Shown in pieces: positions 41,096-51,900 of a stretch of DNA of 64,000 nt; position 1 is the stretch's first letter; every line of letters starts with the position of its first letter. This stretch comes from Pomphorhynchus laevis (lineage: Eukaryota > Acanthocephala > Palaeacanthocephala > Echinorhynchida > Pomphorhynchidae): NCBI GenBank assembly GCA_012934845.2, contig WNNJ02002713.1:1-64000 (forward strand). The letters run 5' to 3'. The notes under the pieces were generated by a model that did not search any database, was not told where the DNA came from, and was given only the letters and a program-made list of their open reading frames with translations. Made by a program: the position numbers and the translations under genes.

Positions 41096-41625
41096 ATTTT
41101 GCAAATAATTGATTATGATTTATTATTGATTATAAATTATTAAAGCTAGATCAAAGAAAAAAAATATTTGAAATTTCGCTAACCTTTGTTAACCTTTGGC
41201 ACGCGGAAGGAGTCAATTTAATACCTTGCGGATAACTTAGAATCAAATCAGGTAACTGAGCATACGTATCTTACACGTAGACTTATATAATTACATAACT
41301 CGACTTATACGTAGACTTATATGAAATATTATAAACTTATAACATTTCATAAAATGTAAAAACTCCGAATGTTTCCTTTGTTTTTAAATAGTTGATTATG
41401 ATCTATTATTGATAAAGAAATATTGGAGATAAATCAAAGAAAAAAATTATTTGATATTTCGCTAACCTTTTTTGTCGTCTTCAGAAAATTATTGTAATTT
41501 TCTGAAGATGCTAACAGAGGTTAACTAAATATCGAATAAAATTTTCCTTTTTTCTTTGATCCAACTCCAATAATTCTTTAGTTAAAAGTTTTAATTAAAC
41601 ATTGACTGTAATTGAAACCATTGAC
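41096..41625 (+). repeat. Duplicated segment containing fold-back repeat
   Basis: This segment, continuous with the PLE 3' end before it, recurs at 51846-52335 with few differences. It contains a partial arm at 41140-41215, the phrase 'GGAAGGAGTCAATTTA', and a palindrome at 41386-41582. Confidence 0.7.
41386..41582. repeat. Fold-back element with hammerhead-like arms
   Basis: Inverted arms run from 'GATCTATTATTGATAAAGAA' inwards through 'GATATTTCGCTAACC' to 'TCTTCAGAAAATTA', then the complement 'TAATTTTCTGAAGATGC', 'TAACAGAGGTTAAC' and outwards to 'GATCCAACTCCAATAATTC'. Each arm has CTGAAGA, a GCTAAC/GTTAGC-type stem, and GAAATATC or a variant. Confidence 0.75.
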
Positions 41626-42029
41626 TGTAATATGTTATATTATATATTATATAACATATTATATAATTTATATTATATCATATAATATAACAAATATGTA
41701 TTTCTTAATATAACGTTTGTACTAATATGATTCTTAGGCCACGACCCGGCATCCAATGGTATCAAATTATATCTTTACAGTTTACCAAAAGAATTAGGTA
41801 TATTGTAATAAACGATATCGTCAGCTGATAGACATATTTGATTTTTCATCTGTTGACAGTTGAAAGTAATAACTTTAGTAATAACTTTTTAGGTAAAAAA
41901 CCCTTTAATGCAAAAGCTTATTTTTAATGTTAGAGAATGTAGAACTTATTTTTTATTCTTTATCTGATTTCTCATAATTAGTAAATGTTAGAGAATGTTA
42001 GTAAATGTTTTATCTTTAGTAAATCAGAT

Positions 42030-42670
42030 TAGCTAATTAAGTCTACGTATTTTATACTCAGGTTATAAGGTTTTGGTCCCTATTACTCCAAAATAGCATC
42101 AAGGCCAAATACGTGTTAAGGACGTATTTCCTCTGATGAAATTTTATTATATATTATCTTATCTAATACGAATAATTATCCATCCATAAAAAGTTTCCGC
42201 TTAAGTTTAAATATATTTTTTATAAATTCAAATAATTAAATAATTATAAATAAGTAATTGTCATATAAGATTTAAATTAATTTATATCAACTTAAAATAA
42301 AACAATGAAATTTAAAATAAAAGTCAATTTTTATCAATTAAATGATAAATAACAGACGATGTATTCGAATAAGGATATAAATTATCAGGTGGAACTGCTA
42401 TGCTATCAGGTTTCGGTCACTATTCCTCGACACAACATAGCAGCGGGGCCAAATACATGTTAATTACGTATTTCCTCTGATTAAATTTTCTTACCTATTA
42501 TCTTATTCGAATACAAAGTGTAGAGGTCATCAGGAGGACCTGACGTGTTATCATGTTTCGGCCATTATTCATCGACCCAACATAGTAGCGGGGTCAAATA
42601 CGCGCTAATGACGTATTTCCTCTTATGAAATTTGATTATATAGTGTACCTTATTTGATTACAAAGTATAC
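42030..42670 (-). mobile_element. Three partial PLE 3' ends, minus strand, in series
   Basis: 42030-42235, 42280-42515 and 42520-42670 each contain a minus-strand PLE 3' UTR piece with pseudoknot elements (e.g. 'CATAGCAGCGGGGCC' near 42432). The second and third are joined inside 'ACAAAGTGTAGAGGTCATCA' without the RT end in between, so a deletion or template switch joined two 3' UTRs. Confidence 0.65.
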
Positions 42671-42870
42671 ATAATTATTGGAGCTGGATCAAAAAAAATA
42701 GATTTTTTTGATATTTCGCTAACTTCTGTTTGCATCTTCAGAAAATTACTTAAGATAATTTTAGGTAATTTTCTGAAGATGCTAACAGAAATTAGTAAAA
42801 TTCCAAAAAAATATTTTCTTTGATCCAGCTCCAATAGTTATTTATCAATAATAGATCATTATCAACTATT
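42671..42870. repeat. Fold-back element with hammerhead-like arms, next to NUP107 3' end
   Basis: Left arm 'ATTATTGGAGCTGGATCAAA' to 'GATATTTCGCTAAC' and right arm CTGAAGA (from 42773), 'GATCCAGCTCCAATAGTT'. The outer end of the right arm overlaps the tentative last NUP107 exon, and its TAG may supply that stop codon. Confidence 0.7.
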
Positions 42871-42937
42871 TAATTTTATAAATTTTACCATAACGTTGTT
42901 CACGGAACCTAAATTTACTTAAATATCTAGCGAATAA
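42866..42937 (-). CDS. NUP107: NUP107 tentative terminal exon
   Basis: After an AG at 42938-42939 the minus strand reads 'LFARYLSKFRFREQRYGKIY' and stops. It follows the previous exon in phase 0 through a 92-bp intron with a GTAAGG donor. Similarity to the family's last helix is weak, and the stop lies in the neighbouring repeat. Confidence 0.45.
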   Translation of the reverse strand, partial: LFARYLSKFRFREQRYGKIYKIK

Positions 42938-45900
42938 CTAAATAATACAAAAATTAAAATGTGCCAACATGGAAATCAATTTGCGTTGTAAATATTGACT
43001 GCACTGAGTGAAAGCATGTAAATCCTTACCTTACACACAGAATCTATAGGCTGAACAATACATCCTATGAACTCAGTGAGCTCCGAATACATTTCGCCTT
43101 TTTCTAAGATTATAATAACCGTTGTCATCAACTTGGGTATGCATAATTTTCTAATTTCCTCTATCTGAGTTCGTCTGCATTGATCAATCTTAAAGATATA
43201 CATGACGACAATATAATAATTTGATTTTAATTAAATGTAATGATATGATTTAAATTAAATTTTTAGAGAATTTAAGCATGAATAGTTAATATTTAAAATA
43301 TTTAAAATTTACATTTGAAAGCCTAATTGCTTAAAGTTTACCTCGGCAAAGGGATTCTGATCGCAATAATTGAAACCAATGTTTCGATTTTGGTTATATT
43401 GTTCATAAAGAAAAAAAATAGAGAACAATTCGTTATTTAGACATTTATTTTTCGATTTCATTATTTAATGTTTGATAATTTTCACGATTGTTATAAAACA
43501 TCTTTACGGTTATAACATTCAAGTATTTTATTTGTTACACACTTGTTTCGTCGATTTTAAATCAAAGAACAATCCGTTATTTAGACATATATCAAACATA
43601 TAATGTTTGACCAATAGAAAATGATTTTGGACTAAAATACTTTTCAAAGATGCTATAGATAAAAAATAACGACTTTAAGGTATTAAATAATTTACAAATA
43701 TTATTATTTGTATTTTTACCAATCAAATAAGGCTTTGTCTAAAAATAAAACTCTAGGATTATTATCACCTGGATCTAAAATATTTACACCAAATATTTAA
43801 TATTTAATCTTATAATAATATAAGATTAGTAATGAGATACGTTAATCTTATTAAAAATACAATGTTTAATTAATGGCATTTACAGGTAAAGGCAAATATC
43901 ATAATATGGAATGTCAAAGAACAAATTTTAAGTCTAGGAATTGGCAATAGTATATACTACAAGACTATTAGATATTTTTAAAACACATCATTTGTCATAT
44001 GGTTAGATAAGCGTAGAAACGAAGCATATGAAATCGAAAAATAATTAAATTTCGAATGAAATACAATTTTATAATCTAAAATTATAAATTCTTTATAAAA
44101 TATATAAATGGAATAACAAGCTAATTTTAAAATGCAAAATTAACCAAAACTAAATGATGTAAATAAAATTCTTACGTTCGGTTAAAGAACTATTGGATGT
44201 ATTTGAATCGTATATCTTGGTACAATCAACATCAACTGCGAAACGGTTAATCCACTAATATTTATTCATGCTTAAACACTTACACTATTATACTTATGTC
44301 CTCTTATGAACATAAGAGAACTCTATTTATGAAAATAATGGAAACCAAATTACAAATTAAATATGCACATTGTATATATCGCGAACTACTTATACCACAC
44401 CCTTGGAAAAGTTGAGACAAAACTTTTCTTTTCATCTTTGGATAGGTCTCCACATCTTTGGATACCTCGGATGTCTGCAAGAGATATCTGCTGATATCTT
44501 GTGCAGTGCTAGTTCCACACTTTTGGAAAGGTCGCCAAAATCCCTTGAACAGTATGTGGGATTAAAAATTGATGTTGACGGTTGCTATTCTAAATTTTCT
44601 CGAAACTCGCTAATTCATTAACTTTTTTGTTATTCATTTCTACCATTGTTGCTTACATTAGTGCTCACATCTAATACTTTATCGAATGATCACAATAGTT
44701 GGCTCTATTTAATAGAATGTCTTTTTATGTAATAGAATTGTTTTTATTTTTGTAAGTGATAGCTTTACAAGATAAATAGTATATTCTTAATTCGAATGCA
44801 AACACACCGTCTGGCAATCTAAATTAACATTCGCTTACAATCAATTTTAATGAATTATCGTTCTTTTGAATTCTGATTGTTTGCAAAGTATGTCGCCAAA
44901 AGCCACATTGCAATTAATGTAAGTGTAAATAGGGAATAAAGATCAATATGTTGTATGGAGATTAAACACATATCCTATTGAAAGTATTTCTAAACGGATA
45001 ATTTATATTTATGCTTAAAACAAGATTTAAACTTTTTTAAGAAAATGCTACGCAAATTTACAAAGATTAACGCATCTTACTTTTGAATTTAGCAGAAAGA
45101 AACAAAAAAAGTTCGGTTCAAAAAGCAACAATGCATTAAACGAACTTGATTGCAAAACTAACGCAATGCATTAAACGAAATTAACTGAAAAACAAACGAT
45201 CGTAAAGTTGACGATCTTAAGAAAACAATAAGTAAAATTAAACTGTCGTCAGATATTTTAGATTTAGAATTCAACAAATACATTTTTTGAAATTCAGTCG
45301 AATACAATTTTTTAATTAAAAAATTAGAATTATTGAAGTTGGCTCAAAGAAAGAAGGAAAATTTTATTTGATATTTCGCTAACCTCTGTTAGCATCTTCA
45401 GAAAATTACAATGTTTTTTTATGTAAATGCTTCTATAAAAAAGTTTAAAATGATCGCCGCCAATTGCGTTGGGCAGGTGCTGCCGTTATTAGCGATAACT
45501 ATTGCTAATTTAACTATTGTTTGAATTTTTAACACGATTCCGGCAATTTTTTGAAGATACACAAAACGCAATCAAAAAGGACGATTCAAAATAATTTAGA
45601 AACTAAACAAAAATAATTACCATAATATTTTAATTTAAAATAAATAATTCGAAAAATTAGAAAAATATAAAAATAATAATAAAAAATACTATAAAAAATA
45701 AATGAAGTACAAAAATAAAATAAAAAAAAATTATTTAAACAAAAGAATCGTTTACAACAAGCAACACTGAAAGCAGTCACTGAAATCAAACAACACTGAA
45801 AGCAGCTGTTTATCGCTGATAACAACAGCATCTGCCCAAAGCAAATGACGGTGATTGTTTTGAATTTTTTGATAAAGGCATGTACATTTTAAAAAACTGT

Positions 45901-48900
45901 AATTTATTGAAGATGCTAACAGAAGTAGATAGCGCAATATCAAAAATAATTTCTTCTTTTCATTGATCCAGCATCAATAATTATTTCTCAATAATGAATC
46001 AGTATCAACTATTCAAATCTATATAGAGCCTTGTCACGATAAATGAGTGGGGCGTTGTAAACATTCATGCAGACGATTTATGTGTAGTGATGATAGCGTA
46101 AAGCGGATTGGAACGAAGAGTACAGATTGGATAAAGAGAGATAAACGTTGATCTGTATTAATATGAGGCGTTCTAAGGGTTTAGAAAGAGTAGGGAGGAG
46201 TGAAAGTTAATTACCTCAGAAAATTACTGAATTAATTAAATACTAATTTTCTAAAGATTCTAACAGAAGTTAGCGAAATATCAAAAATAATTTATTTTCT
46301 TTGATCCAGTTCCAATAATAATAGCTCTATATAGTGTTCTAAACTCCCTCGACCTCTCCTCCGCCTTCGACATCGTGGACTACTCTAGCCTAATTTCTCG
46401 CCTTCGTTATGATTACGGATTTTCTTCCGTATCCGTAGCATTGTTCGCCTCATATCTATCCGACTGTTCTTTTCACGTCTGTTCCAAGTCATCATCCTTC
46501 CCTACTAGAACGAGTAGGGAGGAGTGAAAGTTAATTACCTCAGAAAATTACTGAATTAATTAATTACTAATTTTCTGAAGATTCTAACAGAAGTTAGCGA
46601 AATATCAAAAATAATTTATTTTCTTTGATCCAGTTCCAATAATAATAGCTCTATATAGTGTTCTAAACTCCCTCGACCTCTCCTCCGCCTTCGACATCGT
46701 GGACTACTCTATCCTAATTTCTCGCCTTCGTTATGATTACGGATTTTCTTCGGTATCCGTAGCATTGTTCGCCTTATATCTATCCGACTGTTCTTTTCAC
46801 GTCTGTTCCAAGTCATCATCCTTCCCTACTAGAACGAGTAGGGAGGAGTGCAAGTTAATTACTTCAGAAAATTACTGAATTAATTAATTACTAATTTTCT
46901 GAAGATTCTAACAGAAGTTAGCGAAATATCAAAAATAATTTATTTTCTTTGATCCAGTTCCAATAATAATAGCTCTATATAGTGTTCTAAACTCCCTCGA
47001 CCTCTCCTCCGCCTTCGACATCGTGGACTACTCTAGCCTAATTTCTCGCCTTCGTTATGATTACGGATTTTCTTCGGTATCCGTAGCATTGTTCGCCTTA
47101 TATCTATCCGACTGTTCTTTTCACGTCTGTTCCAAGTCATCATCCTTCCCTACTAGAACGAGTAGGGAGGAGTGAAAGTTAATTACCTCAGAAAATTACT
47201 GAATTAATTAATTACTAATTTTCTGAAGATTCTAACAGAAGTTAGCGAAATATCAAAAATAATTTATTTTCTTTGATCCAGTTCCAATAATAATAGCTCT
47301 ATATAGTGTTCTAAACTCCCTCGACCTCTCCTCCGCCTTCGACATCGTGGACTACTCTATCCTAATTTCTCGCATTCGTTATGATTACGGATTTTCTTCG
47401 GTATCCGTAGCATTGTTCGCCTCATATCTATCCGACTGTTCTTTTCACGTCTGTTCCAAGTCATCATCCTTCCCTACTAGAAAGAGTAGGGAAGAGTGAA
47501 AGTAATTTGATATTGGAATCCAAAATTACATAAAAATCCAATAAAACCTAGGTTCATATGTAGTGCGTTTAAATGTACATTAAAACCACTTTCTGTCTAT
47601 ATGAATAAAATACTTAAAGTAATTAAAGCACATTTTAAAAAATATTGCAAGGTAATCGAAATTAATACTGGTATAAAACACTATTTCAGTATTAATTCTA
47701 CAAAAGAATTTTTAGAACAGACAAAAGGAATAAATTTTCAAAATATAAATACATACGATTTTAGTACGCTTTATACAAATCTAGATTTAGTAGATATTAA
47801 AGAAGCGTTAGTAAAATTAATTAACCTTATATTCGGAAAAAGATATACATATATATGTTATAATAATTATAACGCCTATCTAACAAAAATTAAACCATCA
47901 AATAAATATAAATATATGGATAAAATTGAATTAATAGAATCCTTAAATATTTTGATAAATCAAAATTATTTAAAAGTAGGGACATCTATATTTAGACAAG
48001 TAAAAGGTGTTCCAATGGGTGGTAATAGTAGCCCAATTATAGCTGACTTGTTTTTAAGCTTTATAGAATATGAATTTGTTCATAACTATGTAAAAACTAA
48101 ATCTAAACAATACAAATATATAAAATATATGTTTCGATACATTGATGATATATGTGTATTTAATTCTAATAATTTTTATTCAATTAGTGAGCACATTTAT
48201 CCAGAAAGCCTTATTCTTAACAAAATCAATATTAATGATAAAGAAGGTGTATATCTAGATATGAACATTAAATTAACATTAACTAAAACTACTATTAATT
48301 TATACCGTAAAGATGACATATTTAAATTTACAAGAAACATATTTTTGCATGAGCATTCATGCATACCATATAATATTAAATATAATCCATTAAATAATGA
48401 AATTTTAAGAAATGCAACAATTTGTAACGATATTGGCTTCTTTCAAAATCATTTAAATAATTTAATAGATACATATTTTAAACTAGGGTACTATAAAAAT
48501 AACATCAAGCAGAAAATAGTAAAATACATAAATCAACACAATAATATAAAGAATAAATTTAAACTCTTAAGTGGCAAATGTTTATGGATGGATAATAAAT
48601 AATATACTTTGCATTAGAATAAGATACTAGATAGTTATTTCAGAGGAAATACATCATTAGCATGTATTTGGCCCCGCTGCTATGTTGGGTATAGGAGTTA
48701 GGGGCCGAAACCTGATAGCATAGCAGTTCCTCCTGATGACCTCTAATTATTATTCTGATACAACGTCTGTTATTTATTAGTCAATTCATAAAAATGACGT
48801 TTATTTTAAATTTTATTTTTTATTTTTATTTTTATTTTTTAACTTGATTTAAATTATAGAAAATCTAAAAACAATTATTAATTTTATTATTTAATTATTA

Positions 48901-51900
48901 AATTTTGATTTAGCATTATTATGTTTTGTTTATTTTATAATTATATAACAATACGTAGACTCAGTTAGCTGATTTAATTAATTACCTCAGAAAATTACTG
49001 AATTAATTAATTACTAATTTTTTGAAGATTCTAACAGAGGTTAGTTTTTTATTTGTTCCTTAAAAGGTTAGCATTATATACAATCATGATACTCCTATGT
49101 GCAATTCATCTATATAGTTTTAAATTACAATCTCTTTCAAAGTTTGCGATCAAACAATAGCTACACATTTTTCTCTGTTTTGTCTGTAATTTGTAATCGA
49201 GTTTGTGGATCTAATCCTTATTCTTATACATCGTCTGTTATTTATTAGTAAATTTATAAAAGCTTTTGAATTTTCAAAAGCTATCAAATCTTATAATAAG
49301 TTAATCTTTTAATAATCTTTTAAAGAATTATTAGAGCTGGATCAAATTGCAATTTTCTGAAGATGCTAACAGAAGTTAGCGAAATATCAAAAATAATTTC
49401 CTCTTTTCTTTGATCCAGCTCCAATAATTCTTTATCAATAATGGATCATTGTCAATTATTTAAAAAAGAATTAATAGCTTTTCATTAATTTATTGAAAAA
49501 TAGGTTATTTAATTTTAAAAATTTAATTAATTAAAAATTATTTAGTTAATTAAATAATTAATTAAAAGGTTATTTAATTAAAATTTTTCCTAATTATATA
49601 ATAATATTGTTTTTAAATGGATATATTCCGTCTTGTTTTTTTTTAAATCGTTCAATTATAATAAACAAGAAAGACATTAAATACTTGAATATCACAATAC
49701 CTCAGTAATGCTGCTTTTTAAATGACAGTTCATCCAATCGCGTTTTAAAATACGTGTAGCAGATTTATTAATTTCATCAGCAACAATACGGCATACATGG
49801 CTTGACTTTGCTTCAGTTCCGGTGATAACCAGCCACCTGTTAAGAGCATTTTGAAAAGTCTAACAAAGGCAATGAAAATGTATTTTTTCAAATCCATACC
49901 GAATACTCAACAATATCTTCATGCTCTTCGAGTAATTCAAACGACTAAATTGCAATCTCGTCATTAAAATAATTATTTTACTTAATTATTAATTAATTAT
50001 TAATTATTTTACGGAATTATACTTTTTAGTTTGCCTTAAAAAATTTCTGCAAAATATGATGTATTTCTATAACTGATTTATATCACATGTCAAAACAAAT
50101 AAATTGACTTTTGAAATGTATATTATTATAAGGTTTATTATTATAAGTTAATTAATTTTATTAATTTAAATTAATAAAATTAAAGCGTCTTGAAGTGACC
50201 TCGGATTTCAGTTCATGTTATTAATAGCCTGTAAGTGTATTAGATTATTTGTCATCCCTCTGCATTGGAAGGGTATAAAAAGTATATATATACCATAAGG
50301 AGGGTATATTTTCGAAATAGATTTCAAGAGCAAATCATTTAATCTGTGAAATGTAAGGATATTATACTGCTCTGTGCTTCACTTCTAAAAATGTGTATGC
50401 AAACTAGTGTACGAATATCGTAACGGACCAGTTGCAACACGATCTAATCACCTTTATGATCACGCGCCGACGGTACCACTCAGTGGATCTTCAGGCCGCA
50501 GGCACTGATCACTAACGTTTCAACATGCTTTAATACTTAGATGGCCTATATATAGAATGCAGCTAGTCGTTAAAACATGCACTAAACGCTCCTGCAAATT
50601 TGCAAACTCCTTGCTGGTCTGAAACTTTTGAAAATTGATTTCAAGAGCAGGTCATCTATTATGTGAAATATAAGGATGTTATACTGCTATGTGCTTCAAT
50701 TCTAAACCTGTGTCTGTAAACTAGTATACAAATATTGTCAAGAACCATTTGCAATACGGTATGTGTACTTAAAATATGTACGAGCATCAATATATCCGAA
50801 TTTATTATATTTTTTACCAAAATCATTACTGATTCTATTTTTCAAAACGAACTTCATCAATTCAATTACAAAGGATGTTCGCCGTTAACTGCAAACTGTT
50901 TAATTTAACTACTGAACTGTTTAAAATCATTTATCAGAACAAACTAATGATTTAAGAACAATACCATAGATGTAAATTCATACTATTTTAATAAATGCTA
51001 ATATTTATAAAAAATGTTAATTATGCCCTTAAAATGAAAATTATCAATAACAAAAATCTAAATTATATAATTCAAGAACAAATTATAGTATAAAATAACG
51101 ATAAAAATCTAAATTAATAACAAAAATCTAAATTATATAATTCGAGAACAAATTAACTTAGTTACTGAAATTATAGTTCAGTAACTATAAAATAACGATA
51201 TCACCTCCTTTACAAGGTGCTTATTAGCATCGACGGTCAAACAATTACGAAGAAAATCATAATGTTCATAAGCAAGAGATATTATCGAAACGCTCTTAGT
51301 CGACAACATAGAACGTTCGCGAAGAACTTATAAGAACGGTTTTAGCTAATAAGAGAAATATAAATTTGTTAGAAATATAAATTAGTTCTATAAAGATAGA
51401 ACTGAGTTGTCATTATTCAGATTAAATGATGTTCGTTCAAAAATGATGTTCGTAAATCGTATTGATAATAATGATAAAATATATCATTGTATAAGAATAA
51501 GGTGCACTAGATAATCAAATTTCATAAGAGGAAATACATCATTAGCATGTATTTGGCCCCGCTGCTATGTTGGATAGAGGAGTTAGGGGCCGAAACCTGA
51601 GAGCATAGCAGTACCTCCTGATGACCTTTAATTCTTATTCTGATACAACGTTAGTTATTTATTAGTCAATTCATAAAAATGACGTTTATTTTAAATTTCA
51701 ATTTTTTTATTTTAACTTGATTTAAATTATAAAAAAGCTTATAACAATTGTTTATTTTATTATTTAATTATTAAATTTTGATTTAGCATTATTATGTTTT
51801 GTTTATTTTATAATTATATTAAATACGTAGAATCAGTTAGCTGATTTGATTTTGTAAATAATTGATAATGATTTATTATTGATTATAAATTATTAAAGCT

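Larger units (their letters stand above)
47513..48978 (+). mobile_element. Penelope-like element, 5'-truncated, RT domain intact
   Basis: Begins within the coding region ('WNPKLHKNPIKPRFI', a conserved PLE block), continues through the RT to the stop at 48602, and ends with the 376-bp 3' UTR including the pseudoknot and the terminus 'ACGTAGACTCAGTTAGCTGA'. The RT lacks a C-terminal GIY-YIG endonuclease, which fits either an endonuclease-less PLE or the Naiad/Chlamys type with an N-terminal endonuclease; the sequence style (YDFSTLYT) favours the latter, by inference. It is inserted in the fifth unit of the 324-bp array, so it is younger than the array. Confidence 0.88.

Noticed and set aside
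43342-43461. Candidate NUP107 exon 'NRNIGFNYCDQNPFAE'
   Set aside because: It has a fair donor (GTAAAC) and an open frame but no AG acceptor anywhere upstream within the frame.
46191-47486. CRISPR-like or coding tandem repeat
   Set aside because: Units are contiguous 324-bp blocks without spacers, and stops in the AT part prevent a repeat protein.
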